A stretch of DNA of 64,000 nucleotides from Frischella japonica (lineage in GTDB: Bacteria > Pseudomonadota > Gammaproteobacteria > Enterobacterales > Orbaceae): the NCBI RefSeq assembly GCF_014489845.1, contig NZ_JABURY010000021.1, positions 174,846 through 238,845 on the forward strand. The letters run 5' to 3'. Below, one piece after another: positions 21,103-32,417 of the stretch. Numbering within the stretch: position 1 is the stretch's first letter; each line of letters opens with the position of its first letter. A program made the translations under genes and the position numbers. Under the pieces are notes generated by a model. The model did no database searches and was not told where the DNA came from. It worked only from the letters and a program-made list of their open reading frames with translations.

Positions 21103-23085
21103 TCATTTATTTATCGCATTATGGTAATTTTGGGTTAATTCATTAGTATTCAATATTACAGACGGCTTTTGATTTAAAATTAATTGATAAATATAATCAT
21201 AAACCAACACATTTTTAACATAATTTCGTGTTTCTGTAAAAGGGATGCTTTCAATAAAAGCCACTGCATCCAAATCATTAGCTATTTCCTGTAACCAACG
21301 GTTGAGACGATTTGGTCCAGCATTATAGGCTGCGGAAGCTAATATTCTATTTTTATTAAACAATTGATAAACATAATCTAAATAATAGCTACCAAGTTGA
21401 ATATTGATCAGGGGATCATAAAGTTGCGTAGCATTTTTATATTCTTTCAAAGCCACTTTTTTCGCACTATCTTTAGCTGTTGCCGGCATTAATTGCATCA
21501 ATCCTTTGGCTCCACTTGGTGATTGTACGGTTGGATCTAATGCACTTTCCTGACGCGCAATAGCTAAAGCAAAGGATAATGATATAGCTTTATCTTGCGT
21601 AAATTTATGAAACAATTTGCGATAAACTATTGGAAAGCGTTCTTGCCAATTATCCCATAATTTACCAATAATGGTTGCTTGAATACTATGTTCACCCCAT
21701 CCACGTAAATAAGCATAACGAGCAATTGCAGCATAGTGCTTTGAATTACTTTTATCCTGAAGAAAATATCGCCACTCGGCAATAGCTTCAGAGAGATTGT
21801 CCCAATAACGAAGTTCCTCAATACGTTGTATAACTGGTAATTTAGCATATTGATCGACCAAGCGTGCTAATTCTATTTTTGGCGAAGCATTAGCTATTAC
21901 CGGATATTCAAAGTTAAAATGATATTTTTGTTTTAGTTTTTGGGCGCTATACATTGCATAAAAACCGCGCCCTTTAGCTAAACCTTGTAAAATCTTTTTT
22001 GCCTCGTCATTTTGATTATTGTTAGTTAAAATAACAGCTTGCCAATAACGCCATTCATCTTTTTGTTTATCTGTTTCTGGTAAAAGATTTAGCCAATATG
22101 CCACTTGATCTAACTGATTATTTTTTAACGCAAGTCGAATCCGTTTTTCGACTAACTGCGTATCACCATGTAAACTAATAAAATGGTCACGCCAATTAAT
22201 CTGTTCTTCTATAGCTGATGCATTAAAATAATTCAAAGCGATGCTTTTTTGTAATTGAATTACCTGTTCTTCTGATAAATTCTGTTGTTGTTTTATTGTG
22301 GGTAGTAGTGATGTTGCTAAGTCTGTATTATTATTAGCCAATCTTGCAAATGATAGTATGACAACCTTTTTACTAAAAGGTGTAGCAGTAATATTTTTGG
22401 CAAAATCGGCAAGATTTTGTGGATTTTTAAGTACTGCTAATAGATTCTTTTTTAATGTATTGTAATTATCTGGAAGTTGCTCAGTTAGATAAGATGCTAA
22501 TTTAATATTGTTTTTGCTAAGTGCCAACTCAATTCGCTGCAAAATAAGATTAGCCGTTTTGGCACCGGTTTTTTCCCATTCAGTGAAAAGAGGATCACAT
22601 GCTGAAGGTAAATCATTAGCTGATAGCCACAATCTCTGTACATTAACGAAGGCTTTATCTGGCTGATTGAGCTGGGAAAGCGCATATTTATAACGACAAT
22701 TTGACGCCAAGGATTTATCGATCGGTAATTCAATAATTTTTTGCCATTTTTTTTGTTGGGTTAGCATCTCAATATAGGATTGCATTAAGGATGATGACAA
22801 TGGAAAATCGTGATTTTTTTTGATAAACATCTGAATTTCATCAGATGATATCGTACTCAAATGAGCCTTAAGATATTGGTATTGTGCATAAGGATAAAGA
22901 GGATAATCTTTTAATGCTGCAAGCTGTTCAAGTTGTTTTGAATCATTCCAAGTGGTGTATTTAGTTTGCCATTCTTTATATAATGATCGTTGTTGATGGA
23001 TTGATGAGCCAGCAACAGCAGTGATCGAATAACTCAGACTAGACAATAAACATATTAATACTGTACCAAAACTTCTCAGACTCAT
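21103..23085 (-). CDS. slt: Soluble lytic murein transglycosylase
   Basis: Periplasmic enzyme cleaving peptidoglycan between MurNAc and GlcNAc, leaving 1,6-anhydroMurNAc. Signal peptide residues 1-25; a long alpha-superhelical domain (about 30-470); C-terminal SLT domain with the catalytic Glu in ARQESALD (about residue 514), GAKGLMQLMPATA and AAYNAGPNRLNRWL. 660 residues, close to E. coli Slt70. Confidence 0.96.
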   Translation of the reverse strand: MSLRSFGTVLICLLSSLSYSITAVAGSSIHQQRSLYKEWQTKYTTWNDSKQLEQLAALKDYPLYPYAQYQYLKAHLSTISSDEIQMFIKKNHDFPLSSSLMQSYIEMLTQQKKWQKIIELPIDKSLASNCRYKYALSQLNQPDKAFVNVQRLWLSANDLPSACDPLFTEWEKTGAKTANLILQRIELALSKNNIKLASYLTEQLPDNYNTLKKNLLAVLKNPQNLADFAKNITATPFSKKVVILSFARLANNNTDLATSLLPTIKQQQNLSEEQVIQLQKSIALNYFNASAIEEQINWRDHFISLHGDTQLVEKRIRLALKNNQLDQVAYWLNLLPETDKQKDEWRYWQAVILTNNNQNDEAKKILQGLAKGRGFYAMYSAQKLKQKYHFNFEYPVIANASPKIELARLVDQYAKLPVIQRIEELRYWDNLSEAIAEWRYFLQDKSNSKHYAAIARYAYLRGWGEHSIQATIIGKLWDNWQERFPIVYRKLFHKFTQDKAISLSFALAIARQESALDPTVQSPSGAKGLMQLMPATAKDSAKKVALKEYKNATQLYDPLINIQLGSYYLDYVYQLFNKNRILASAAYNAGPNRLNRWLQEIANDLDAVAFIESIPFTETRNYVKNVLVYDYIYQLILNQKPSVILNTNELTQNYHNAINK

Positions 23086-23239
23086 TTTATTACTTCTCGT
23101 TAGAAAATTAAATTAATAATTAGACTTTAGCAGTCTAACATATCCTATTTTTATTATCATTTAACTTGGCAACTAATCGATTTTTCTGATAAAAAATCGA
23201 ATAATTTTATAAAAAGACGAAATAAATGAGAGAGAAATA

Positions 23240-23267
23240 TTGCAATATTTTCAAAATACTATATTAT
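23240..23267 (+). promoter_or_regulatory. Promoter of the initiator tRNA gene
   Basis: TTGCAA (23240-23245), 16-bp spacer, TATTAT (23262-23267), ending 14 bp before the tRNA. A G/C-containing stretch follows the -10, as in stringently controlled stable RNA promoters. Confidence 0.6.
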
Positions 23268-23281
23268 AGTCGCAACTTTGA

Positions 23282-23358
<77 letters not shown>

Positions 23359-23503
23359 ATTCTTCTTTATTACGTCTATATTCTCTATCCCAATTTTTAT
23401 GCTCCATAAAATGTTGATATTATTTTAAGTAATATACGTTGATTGTTATATAAACTGAACATAGATAATATTTCTTTAATATATTTTAAAAGTGTATTAA
23501 AAT

Positions 23504-23542
23504 CAACAACTTAATTGTTGGGAATGGGTCGGTATGACCCAT
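23504..23542. terminator. Hairpins downstream of metF
   Basis: Two stems: CAACAA-CTTAA-TTGTTG and ATGGGTC-GGTAT-GACCCAT (23524-23542), 20 bp past the metF stop. No strong T-run on the minus strand, so termination is only probable. The rest of 23359-23562 shows nothing. Confidence 0.45.
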
Positions 23543-23562
23543 ACTTATTTTGTTAAACTAAC

Positions 23563-24456
23563 TTAAGCGGATACTTTAACAGTGGGGTGTTTAGGAATTG
23601 TAAATAACGAAGCGACAGCCTCATGGATTCGTCGAGCGATCAAGGAATTATTCATGGTGTATAAGTGTACGCCATCGACATCTTGGGAGACTAAGTCTAC
23701 CACTTGATCAATCGCATAGGCAATCCCAGCATCACGGAATGCCTCGGGATGATGTTCATATTTCTCCATCATTTGTTTAAACTTCTTCGGTAAATTCACG
23801 CCACAAATAGCAATCATTCTTTCGATCTGTTTTTTATTTACGACAGGCATAATCCCTGCTTCCATCGGTACATGAATTCCCATATCAGCAGCTTTGTCAC
23901 GAAAGACATAAAAATAATCATTATCGAAAAATAACTGTGATATCAATTGATCGGTACCCGCATCTACTTTTTCTTTAAGATTAATTAAATCTTGTTTTAC
24001 AGTTACGGCTTCAGTGTGGCCTTCCGGATAACATGCACCAATAATATTAAAATCGCCATGTTGCTTAATAAATGAAACTAATTCACTGGCATAGCGGAAA
24101 TCTTGTTTTGGTTTTACATCCGGGGTGATATCACCCCGTAAAGCCAAAATATTATCAATACCGGCTAATTTCAGCTGTTCAATGAGTGTTATCATTTCTT
24201 CTTTGCTAAAATTAATACTTGGTAAATGCGCTACACTTTCAATACCATAAGTATGTTTAACTGCATGGGCAATATTAATGGTCGTTTCGCCGTTTAAGCT
24301 GCCCCCAGCACCGTATGTTACACTGATAAAATCAGGTTTAAGATGACCCAATTCCCGCAGTGTACCGTAAATCGATGCGAGTGGTGAGGTCTTCTTAGGT
24401 GGAAAAACCTCAAACGACAATACAGTTTTATCTTTGAATAACTGATTAACTTTCAT
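23563..24456 (-). CDS. metF: 5,10-methylenetetrahydrofolate reductase
   Basis: Flavoprotein reducing methylene-THF to methyl-THF, the methyl donor for MetE. TIM barrel with SFEVFPPK (residues 14-21), SVTYGAGGS, LALRGD, QLFFDNDYF and GVHLYTMN, all conserved in MetF. 297 residues. Two bases separate the metE stop and the metF start, so the two enzymes are cotranscribed and make substrate and product together. Confidence 0.97.
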   Translation of the reverse strand: MKVNQLFKDKTVLSFEVFPPKKTSPLASIYGTLRELGHLKPDFISVTYGAGGSLNGETTINIAHAVKHTYGIESVAHLPSINFSKEEMITLIEQLKLAGIDNILALRGDITPDVKPKQDFRYASELVSFIKQHGDFNIIGACYPEGHTEAVTVKQDLINLKEKVDAGTDQLISQLFFDNDYFYVFRDKAADMGIHVPMEAGIMPVVNKKQIERMIAICGVNLPKKFKQMMEKYEHHPEAFRDAGIAYAIDQVVDLVSQDVDGVHLYTMNNSLIARRIHEAVASLFTIPKHPTVKVSA

Positions 24457-24458
24457 TT

Positions 24459-26726
24459 TTATAACTCCAAGCGCACATCCTGAGTGGCTTTTACTAAATT
24501 AGTTAAGCTCGCAATGACTTCTGATTCACCACGGGTTTTCAAACCACAATCTGGATTAATCCATAGCTTTGACTTATCGATTTTTGCTAACAGTTTTTCA
24601 ATTACCTGACGAATTTCGTCAACAGAGGGAACTCGTGGTGAGTGAATATCATATACACCAGGTCCGACTTCAGTTTTGAAATGATTCGCTTTTAATACAT
24701 CAATTAATGATAAATTGGAACGTGAGGCTTCAAACGAAATAACATCTGCATCCATATCATCAATTTCTTTGATAATATCGTCAAATTCGCTGTAACACAT
24801 ATGGGTATGAATTTGTGTGGTCGGTTTCACTTTTCGGTGAACTAAACGGAATGCTGGAATCGCCCAATCTAAATATTCACTATGCCAGTCAGCTTTACGC
24901 AATGGTAGCTTCTCTTTTAATGCCGCTTCATCAATTTGGATAATATTGATACCCGCCTTTTCTAAATCAAGTACTTCATCGGCAATGGCTAAACCAATTT
25001 GGAATACCGAGTCTTTATAAGAAATATCTTCACGTGGAAATGACCAGTTTAAAATGGTGACCGGACCGGTTAACATGCCTTTTACAGGTTTATCTGTCAA
25101 ACTTTGTGCGTATTGCGAATAAGCAACTGTTATTGGTTTTGAACGTGAGATATCTCCCCAAATGATTGGAGGTTTAACACAACGTGTTCCATAAGATTGT
25201 ACCCAAGCTTTTTCGGTAAATACAAAACCATTTAAGCTTTCACCAAAATATTCCACCATATCATTCCGTTCAAATTCACCGTGCACTAACACATCTAAAC
25301 CAATTTTTTCTTGTAACGTAATACAATCAGCAATTTTTTGTTGATTGAACGTCGTGTATTGTTCAAGTGTAATTTCACCTTTCTTAAATTTAGCACGATT
25401 TAAACGAACATCACTGGTTTGTGGAAATGAACCGATAGTTGTTGTTGGTAACAGTGGTAATTTTAACGCTTGCTTTTGTAGTGCTTCACGTTCAGTAAAC
25501 ACCGGCAAACGAACAAAATCTTGCGCTGTTAAGGCGGCAACTTTATCACGGATTGTTTGATTAGTGCCTTCTCTTTCACGTGTAAATAATGTTTGATTAG
25601 ATTGATAATTTGCATGCTGTTTTGGATTTTTTTGTGTTACTAATTCACCTAATTCCGCCAATTCTTGCAGTTTTTCTTGAGCAAACGTGAAATAAGCTTT
25701 TTGTGCAATCGTTAATTTTGTTTCATTTTGTAACGTGTAAGGTACATGTAACAGTGAACATGAGGTATTAATCACAATGTTTTGTGTAATAGATTGAATT
25801 TGCTCAAGCAGTGCTAATGTTTTTGCATAGTTATTACGCCAAATATTTTTACCATTTACTACACCGGCAAATAACAGTTTATCTTGTGGAAAACCCTGTT
25901 TTTTTACCAAATCTAAGGTTAATTTACCTTCGACAAAATCTAAACCAATGGCATCAAACGGTAAATTAATCACTTGCTGATAACAATCGCGTATATCACC
26001 AAAGTAGGTTTGTAATAACACCTTAACTTGTTTATCAGCTAAAAGTGTTTGATAAATGTTTTCAAAACATTGGATATCTTGTTGAGTTAGATCAGTCACT
26101 AGAATCGGTTCATCAATTTGGACTAAACTGGCACCCAATTGTGCGAAATTATGTAAAATATCTTGATATGCTTTGACAACTGCTGCCACATAAGTTTGGT
26201 AAGTTTGCCCTTTTGGTCGTTTAGCTAATTTTAATAAAGTGAGTGGACCAATAATTACCGGTTTAGTGTCAATTCCCAATTGTTTGGCTTCTAAATATTC
26301 ATTGAACGGTTTTTTACCCACTAATTTAATTTCGGTGTCTTCTTCGATTTCAGGTACTAAATAATGATAATTAGTGTTAAACCATTTTTTCATAGCCAGT
26401 GCATGCACATCACCTTTATCACCTTGATAACCACGCGCCATGGCAAAATATTGATCGAGTTCAGCTAAACCTAATTGTTGATAACGTTTCGGGATGATAT
26501 TAAGTAAACATGCTGTATCGAGTACCGCATCATAAAAAGAGAAATCATTAGAAGAAATATAACGAATGTTAGATTGTTTTTGATCTTGCCAGTGAGTTTT
26601 ACGTAATGATTGTGCTAAATCAAGTAATTCATTTTGACTTTTATCACCTTTAAAATACCCTTCAATTGCAAATTTAAGTTCTCGTAATTTACCGATTCTT
26701 GGATAACCAATAACAGATGTAGCCAT
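24459..26726 (-). CDS. metE: Cobalamin-independent methionine synthase
   Basis: Transfers methyl from methyl-tetrahydrofolate polyglutamate to homocysteine. 755 residues, two TIM barrels. N-terminal [18 protein letters not shown]-terminal zinc site with HTHMCYSEF (His, Cys) and [13 protein letters not shown] (Cys). [12 protein letters not shown] opens the C-terminal barrel. ATG 26726 behind AAGGA. Operon metE-metF on the minus strand. Confidence 0.98.
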   Translation of the reverse strand: MATSVIGYPRIGKLRELKFAIEGYFKGDKSQNELLDLAQSLRKTHWQDQKQSNIRYISSNDFSFYDAVLDTACLLNIIPKRYQQLGLAELDQYFAMARGYQGDKGDVHALAMKKWFNTNYHYLVPEIEEDTEIKLVGKKPFNEYLEAKQLGIDTKPVIIGPLTLLKLAKRPKGQTYQTYVAAVVKAYQDILHNFAQLGASLVQIDEPILVTDLTQQDIQCFENIYQTLLADKQVKVLLQTYFGDIRDCYQQVINLPFDAIGLDFVEGKLTLDLVKKQGFPQDKLLFAGVVNGKNIWRNNYAKTLALLEQIQSITQNIVINTSCSLLHVPYTLQNETKLTIAQKAYFTFAQEKLQELAELGELVTQKNPKQHANYQSNQTLFTREREGTNQTIRDKVAALTAQDFVRLPVFTEREALQKQALKLPLLPTTTIGSFPQTSDVRLNRAKFKKGEITLEQYTTFNQQKIADCITLQEKIGLDVLVHGEFERNDMVEYFGESLNGFVFTEKAWVQSYGTRCVKPPIIWGDISRSKPITVAYSQYAQSLTDKPVKGMLTGPVTILNWSFPREDISYKDSVFQIGLAIADEVLDLEKAGINIIQIDEAALKEKLPLRKADWHSEYLDWAIPAFRLVHRKVKPTTQIHTHMCYSEFDDIIKEIDDMDADVISFEASRSNLSLIDVLKANHFKTEVGPGVYDIHSPRVPSVDEIRQVIEKLLAKIDKSKLWINPDCGLKTRGESEVIASLTNLVKATQDVRLEL

Positions 26727-26758
26727 ATTTATTTCCTTAATTAATTGATTAATTTTTG

Positions 26759-26791
26759 TCTTTAATTAAAGATAACAAATATATTTGTTAT
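26759..26791. promoter_or_regulatory. Paired palindromes upstream of metE
   Basis: A 14-bp palindrome TCTTTAATTAAAGA (26759-26772) abuts a perfect 20-bp palindrome of arms ATAACAAATA/TATTTGTTAT (26772-26791), 33-65 bp before the metE start. They look like operator sites. They do not match the MetJ box (AGACGTCT) or the MetR motif (TGAA-N5-TTCA) as I know them, so the regulator is unknown. Confidence 0.4.
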
Positions 26792-26922
26792 TGAATAATT
26801 CTATTTAATTATTATTTGATATAGTTATTTTCTATAACTAATGACACAACACGGCGTGAGTTGAGACTGTCTTGGATTAATTTTGCAATGAAAGGTCAGT
26901 AAAATTTGCCAAAATACCTAAA

Positions 26923-28149
26923 TTATTTTTTTCGTAATTTAATATACTCTTTGATTCCTTCAAATATCGCCTTAGCCATTTGATTTTGGAAGGTTGCTGT
27001 TTTCAATTTTTTCTCTTCATTAAGATTACTGATAAATGCCGTTTCAACTAAGACTGAAGGCACATCAGGGGCTTTCAATACTGCAAATCCAGCTTTTTCA
27101 ACCCGACTATTATGTAACGTACTAACATTTTTCATTTTACTTAATATAGCGTTTCCCAAAATTAAGCTATTACTTTTAGTAATTGTTTGCACTAAATCTA
27201 AAATCGTATGATCTAAATAGTGATCACCACTACGACTTACACCACCGATTTCATCAGCTTCATTCTGGGTCTGAGCTAAATAATTAGCAGCCGAGCTACT
27301 GGCGCCTTTAGTTGACAAAGCAAAAACCGAAGAACCGCGAACACTACGTTTAATAAAAGCATCAGCATGGATCGAAATAAACAGATCAGCACGTAATGCG
27401 CGTGCTTTTTCAACCCGCACAATTAAAGGTAAAAACACATCTTCATTACGGGTCATATGTACAGCGATATTTTTTTCCTTTTTCAATAAATCACGTAATC
27501 GGCGAGCAATCTGTAATACGACATCTTTTTCACGGGTTTTATAGTAACCTATTGCGCCAGGATCTTCGCCACCATGACCAGGATCTAAAACCACAATAAT
27601 TTTATTTTTATCTTTTTGAATCGTTGTTGTCACCGGCGGCTCATTGTCATCTAATTGTCCTTTATTAAATTCATTTAAAAGTGCTAATAAAGGATCATCA
27701 TCTCCAGTATTATTTTGAGCAGGGTAAAGGTCAATAACCAGACGATTTTTAAATTCTGAAATCGGTTTTAAGGTAAATAAATTAGGTTTGATATCTTGTT
27801 TTAATTCAATCACTAACCTTACCGTTTTAGCATCAAATTGACCAACACGTATCAATTTAATATAAGGATCATCTGTTTTCACCAAGGTGGAAATATTGCG
27901 AAATGTGGCATTAAGGTTGAGATCATCAATATCAATAACTAAACGCTTGGGATTAGTTAACATATATTGCTTATACGTTAACGCCGTATTTGATTCTAAT
28001 GTCACTCGTGTATATGTTGATGAAGGCCATACCCGTACAGCAACCATTTGTGCGGGAGCGGCAAAACCAACACGCGTGGCAGATAATAAACAAACGGCAG
28101 CGATACCTTTTACTAATAATCGTCTGGTTGGATTGAATGAAGCGGGCAT
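26923..28149 (-). CDS. amiC: N-acetylmuramoyl-L-alanine amidase AmiC
   Basis: Cleaves septal peptidoglycan cross-bridges for daughter-cell separation. Twin-arginine signal peptide ([17 protein letters not shown], residues 8-24), AMIN localisation domain (about 33-145), and Amidase_3 zinc domain with [18 protein letters not shown] and VETAFISN. 408 residues; colinear with E. coli AmiC. Tat export and AMIN domain identify AmiC rather than AmiB. Confidence 0.95.
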   Translation of the reverse strand: MPASFNPTRRLLVKGIAAVCLLSATRVGFAAPAQMVAVRVWPSSTYTRVTLESNTALTYKQYMLTNPKRLVIDIDDLNLNATFRNISTLVKTDDPYIKLIRVGQFDAKTVRLVIELKQDIKPNLFTLKPISEFKNRLVIDLYPAQNNTGDDDPLLALLNEFNKGQLDDNEPPVTTTIQKDKNKIIVVLDPGHGGEDPGAIGYYKTREKDVVLQIARRLRDLLKKEKNIAVHMTRNEDVFLPLIVRVEKARALRADLFISIHADAFIKRSVRGSSVFALSTKGASSSAANYLAQTQNEADEIGGVSRSGDHYLDHTILDLVQTITKSNSLILGNAILSKMKNVSTLHNSRVEKAGFAVLKAPDVPSVLVETAFISNLNEEKKLKTATFQNQMAKAIFEGIKEYIKLRKK

Positions 28150-28654
28150 AACATCACATACAAAATCTATTCATTGTTCTGGCGACTATCATATCATAAA
28201 ACATGATTTGAGGATAATTAAGAAACGAAAAGGGATACCAGGCAATGTGTTAAATAAGTTTTTTTAGGAAATTATGTAGAAACAATCGGTTATTATCTAT
28301 TGTAACACATTGAACAAAAATTTCTTAAAAAGTGTTAAATATTTCACATTCTAATGGCAAAAATACAATATTTAACATGTTACCCATGTCGGAGTTAGTG
28401 GCTCAAGCTAGCACTTTAATACCCCCGCTGGCGCCCACGACCAAGAGTTCTTTAGGTGACTTCCTTCAGTTCAGCGATTTTACTAATCAACCTCCGCGTA
28501 TCGTATATCCTATATGCTTACAGTTTATTTAGCATTCATGCCGAATACTCTATGACAATCGCTGTACTAGGTAGTCCGCAAGTGAGAAAGCTAAATAGTA
28601 TTATATAACCAATTGATTAATAATTAAAAATAAGTTGCAAAACTACCTTGACCT
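28150..28654. other. Gene-free stretch downstream of relA, possible gene relic
   Basis: No intact gene between amiC and relA. The minus strand at about 28375-28450 encodes LVVGASGGI followed by stop-interrupted sequence, loosely like a dinucleotide-binding loop, and could be an eroded gene; the evidence is weak. The segment 28380-28600 is less AT-rich than its flanks. Confidence 0.3.
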
Positions 28655-28778
28655 GACCCCTGCGCTGCAGAACGCAGGAGCATAAGGGGGTCGTTTAAAA
28701 ACCTTCGGCAGTCTGAGCGCAACTTTGTATGTATTGCGCTGTTGCTTATAAGGTGAAACAAACAGTGCGATAAGCGAG
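28655..28778 (+). repeat. Structured intergenic repeat, copy A
   Basis: Nested inverted repeats GACCCC...GGGGTC (28655-28692) enclose CCTGCG...CGCAGG. From 28687 to 28778 the sequence aligns with the complement of 41386-41479: shared blocks include GTTTAAAA, TTCGGC/CTCGGC, TTGCT, GAAAC and TAAGCGAG. See copy B downstream of trpA. Confidence 0.6.
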
Positions 28779-28827
28779 AGAATAACCTGCACAAAATCAT
28801 TAATAATAACGGTCGGTTATTAAAATG

Positions 28828-31074
28828 TTAGCTAGTAAGTCTTTTGGCTTCAATGACGTCTGGCAGTTGTGCTAATTTATTTAATACCCGTGTGATTGCT
28901 TCTTGATTATTGACTTGCATATCAATATCCATTGTTGCGACTTGTCCTTTTGCATCGAGTCGGCTGGAAAAGCCTAAAACATTCACCTTTTCATTAGCAA
29001 CAATCGTGGTGATATCACGTAATAAACCGCTACGATCATTAGCAATCACTCTCACTACCATGGTATAGCTACTAAATGTATTGCTATTCCATGTTGCATT
29101 AACAATCCGTTCTGGTGCATGTTGTTTTAAATCAATTAATTGCTCACAATCGGCACGATGAATTGAAATCCCTCTACCTAATGTGACAAAACCAACGATC
29201 TCATCACCAGGAATAGGTCGACAACATTTCGCCATAATAATCATTAAATTGCCTATACCTTCAATAATAATTTCACTGTTGTTTTTCTTACTGTTTTTAT
29301 TTAGGTTATTGGTTTTTTGTGTGATTTGTTTTAATGCAGCCTGATCTTCTTCTTCGGCAGTTGGTTTATTAAATTGCGCATTAATGTAATTGACTAATTG
29401 ATTAATACGAATATCGCCACTGCCAATCCCGGCTAACACTTCTTCAAAAGTGTGAGCGTTGTAACGATTTATTAGCAGTTTATCGACATCTTTCAAATTT
29501 AACTCTAATGGTATTAATTCTGATTCAAGTATATCTTTACCTGTCGCAATATTTTTTTCGCGATCTTGTTTTTTAAACCAAGCTTGAATTTTAGCTCGGG
29601 CTCGGCTACTGTTGACAAAACCAGTATTTGGGTTTAACCAGTCACGACTTGGATTAGGGTGTTTTTGGGTAATTACTTCAATCTCATCCCCCATTTTCAA
29701 TTGATAAGTAAATGGCACAATCCGTCCACCTACTTTGGCACCAATACAACGGTGCCCAACATCGCTATGAATATGGTACGCAAAATCAAGTGGTGTTGAT
29801 CCAGTCGGTAAATCGACAACATCGCCTTTTGGCGTGAAAACATATACCCGATCATCGAAAACCTGGCTGCGGATTTGCTCTTGAATTTCACCGTTTTCTG
29901 ACATCTCTTGTTGCCAGGCCAACAGTTTTCGCAACCAAGTAATTCGTTGGTCATAAGCTGTCATTTTATCGGTACTGCCTTCTTTATATTTCCAGTGGGC
30001 AGCAACACCTAATTCGGCATCATTATGCATTTGCTCAGTGCGAATTTGAATTTCAATGGTTTTGTCTTGCGGTCCATAGATAACAGTATGAATTGATTGA
30101 TAGCCATTTGGTTTGGGATTGGCAACATAATCATCAAATTCTTTAGCTATATGTTTATATTGGCTATGAACAATACCTAATGCGGCGTAACAATCTTCAA
30201 CTCTATCACAAATAATTCTTACAGCTCGGATATCGTAAAGTTGTTCAAAGGATAAGTGTTTACGTTCCATTTTACGCCAAATACTGTAAATGTGTTTTGG
30301 TCGACCGTAAACTTCAGCACGAATATGGTCTTGATCCATCATGTTTTGTAAATTTGCCACAAAATCATGAATATATCGTTCACGATCAAGTCGTTTTTCT
30401 TTTAAGTTTTTCGCAATGGTACGATAATCATCGGGATGTAAATAACGGAAACAAAAATCTTCAATTTCCCATTTTAATTGACCGATACCTAAGCGATTAG
30501 CTAACGGCGCATAAATATTGAAACACTCTTTTGCTGCCAGAATTTGTTTTTCGCGAGGTTCATTAATCAATTTTCGTAAATAGGTAATACGCTCTGCCAG
30601 TTTAATAATCACACTACGGTAATCGTTGACCATTGCTAATAGCATGCGACGGATGCTATCAATCTGTTCAAGTGTTGCCGTACCATTACGAATTGCACTT
30701 AATTGGCGAATACCTTTCATACGAATAATACTGGTCACTAAATGTAAGATTTCACGATCAAACTCTTCATTGATATCTTCATGGCGAATGATTTTAGCAT
30801 CTAAAAAAGGGAAAACTAATGCGGCACATAAGCTATCAATGTCCATATTAAGCTTAGATAAAATTTCCACCATCTCAATCGCATATTGAAAATAGGCACT
30901 TTGCTCAGGTGAGCCAGCACTATGCTCAAAACAAAAATCCCATATCGACTTAAACTTGATATACGATTTTGAATTGGTTAAACATAAGATTTGTTTAGCC
31001 CATTGCTCAACATCAAATTGTTCTAACGCAATAAGCTCGTTACTGTATTGATGTGCTTCTCGTATTGATACCAT
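28828..31074 (-). CDS. relA: (p)ppGpp synthetase RelA
   Basis: Ribosome-bound enzyme making (p)ppGpp when uncharged tRNA enters the A site. Degenerate hydrolase domain (about 30-190; FPFLDAKI in place of the HD motif), synthetase domain with GRPKHIYSIWRKM, YDIRAVRII and NPKPNGYQSIHT, TGS domain (VYVFTPKGDVVDLPTGSTPLDFAYHIH), a zinc-finger-like AKCCRPIPGDEIVG and C-terminal ACT. 748 residues. The missing HD marks RelA rather than SpoT. Next to rlmD as in E. coli. Confidence 0.97.
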   Translation of the reverse strand: MVSIREAHQYSNELIALEQFDVEQWAKQILCLTNSKSYIKFKSIWDFCFEHSAGSPEQSAYFQYAIEMVEILSKLNMDIDSLCAALVFPFLDAKIIRHEDINEEFDREILHLVTSIIRMKGIRQLSAIRNGTATLEQIDSIRRMLLAMVNDYRSVIIKLAERITYLRKLINEPREKQILAAKECFNIYAPLANRLGIGQLKWEIEDFCFRYLHPDDYRTIAKNLKEKRLDRERYIHDFVANLQNMMDQDHIRAEVYGRPKHIYSIWRKMERKHLSFEQLYDIRAVRIICDRVEDCYAALGIVHSQYKHIAKEFDDYVANPKPNGYQSIHTVIYGPQDKTIEIQIRTEQMHNDAELGVAAHWKYKEGSTDKMTAYDQRITWLRKLLAWQQEMSENGEIQEQIRSQVFDDRVYVFTPKGDVVDLPTGSTPLDFAYHIHSDVGHRCIGAKVGGRIVPFTYQLKMGDEIEVITQKHPNPSRDWLNPNTGFVNSSRARAKIQAWFKKQDREKNIATGKDILESELIPLELNLKDVDKLLINRYNAHTFEEVLAGIGSGDIRINQLVNYINAQFNKPTAEEEDQAALKQITQKTNNLNKNSKKNNSEIIIEGIGNLMIIMAKCCRPIPGDEIVGFVTLGRGISIHRADCEQLIDLKQHAPERIVNATWNSNTFSSYTMVVRVIANDRSGLLRDITTIVANEKVNVLGFSSRLDAKGQVATMDIDMQVNNQEAITRVLNKLAQLPDVIEAKRLTS

Positions 31075-31086
31075 TAGTTGTGTTCC

Positions 31087-32406
31087 TTATTTTATGAACA
31101 GTAGCATCGACTCAATATGCTTAGTTTGTGGAAACATATCTAAAATTGAAGCTTTCATAATTTGATAACCGGCTTCAATTAGTTTTTTACTGTCTCTGAC
31201 TAGCGTTGCCGGATTACAGGATATATAAACAATATGGCTTGGTTGATGTGCAATAATTTTATCCATTATCGGGTAAGCGCCAGCACGAGCAGGGTCAAGT
31301 AATATCTTATTAATGTCAGCCGTGAACCAAGATGGTTGGTTAGTTACTTCATCTAAATTACTGACAAAAAAATCGACCTCGGCTAATAAACTTTGCTGAT
31401 TTAATATAGCATTATGCTTAGCTTTTTCAACTAGAGCCGGAACGCCTTCTACGCCAATGACTTTTTGGCAACGCTTCGCCAACGGTAATGAAAAATTACC
31501 CATGCCACAAAAGAGATCTAATACCTGATCGGTTGGCTGTAGATCAAGCCAATTAAGTGCTTGAGCTATCATCTGACGATTGATTTCGCTATTAACTTGA
31601 ATAAAATCCAGCGGACTAAATGTCAAAGTTAAGCCATCAATGTCATAATAGTGCATCTGAGGACCGCTATAGTGAACTAATGATTCCCCCAAAAGATACA
31701 AGCTAAGCGCATGTTGTTTGGCAAAGGTGACTAAGGTGGTGATATCTTGATCAGAAAATGGTTTGATATGCCGCAAAATTATCATGCTTCCGCTTTCAGT
31801 ATGGAGCAGTTCTATATGTCCGAATGCTTTTTTATCCTTTAAATGGGTTAAACAATTTTTTAATGGTATCAATAAATGTTCTAATTCTGGCACTAATACT
31901 GGGCACATTTTTATATCGACAATTTGATTTGATTCAACTTGTCTAAATCCCATCCATAACTGATTTTTTTGCCACATTACTGCTAAACGTGCACGACGAC
32001 GATAATGATAGGGCGTTGCTGCAATAACATTAATGTTTGTTGTTTCCAGTGTGTAATCGGCCTCTTTTTTTAGTAGATTCGCTAAGGCTTGAGCTTTAAC
32101 ATCGTGTTGTAATTGCTCTGGAATATGTTGCATTTCACAGCCACCGCACCTTTGATAATGGTTACATTGCGGTGTTATACGTTGCGGACTTTTACGTTGA
32201 TATTGTATAACACTAGCTTTTGCAAACTGCTTTTTATCTTCGGTCAATTTTGCTTTGACTTGTTCTTGAGGTAATGCATTTTTGACAAATACTGTTTTAC
32301 CATGATAATCAGCAATACCTTGCCCAAACGCATCAAGGGCATGAATTGTCACATCGATTGTTTTGGATGAAACTGTTTTTTTAGGTGGTGAATAAAATAA
32401 AACCAT
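31087..32406 (-). CDS. rlmD: 23S rRNA (uracil-1939-C5)-methyltransferase RlmD
   Basis: SAM-dependent methylation of U1939 in 23S rRNA. N-terminal TRAM domain (about 15-75), 4Fe-4S cluster cysteines in CNHYQRCGGCEMQH plus CPV, SAM motif VLDLFCGMGNFSLPLA, and the catalytic Cys in VYISCNPATLVRD. 439 residues. 12 bp upstream of relA in the same direction. Confidence 0.96.
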   Translation of the reverse strand: MVLFYSPPKKTVSSKTIDVTIHALDAFGQGIADYHGKTVFVKNALPQEQVKAKLTEDKKQFAKASVIQYQRKSPQRITPQCNHYQRCGGCEMQHIPEQLQHDVKAQALANLLKKEADYTLETTNINVIAATPYHYRRRARLAVMWQKNQLWMGFRQVESNQIVDIKMCPVLVPELEHLLIPLKNCLTHLKDKKAFGHIELLHTESGSMIILRHIKPFSDQDITTLVTFAKQHALSLYLLGESLVHYSGPQMHYYDIDGLTLTFSPLDFIQVNSEINRQMIAQALNWLDLQPTDQVLDLFCGMGNFSLPLAKRCQKVIGVEGVPALVEKAKHNAILNQQSLLAEVDFFVSNLDEVTNQPSWFTADINKILLDPARAGAYPIMDKIIAHQPSHIVYISCNPATLVRDSKKLIEAGYQIMKASILDMFPQTKHIESMLLFIK

Positions 32407-32417
32407 AGCAATTCTAC

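Noticed and set aside
26855..26875. AGACTGTCT as a MetJ box before metE
   Set aside because: Single 9-base element with the wrong spacing; MetJ sites need tandem 8-base AGACGTCT repeats.
28332..28532. 66-codon plus-strand ORF between amiC and relA
   Set aside because: No ribosome site or recognisable family; lies across the possible gene relic.
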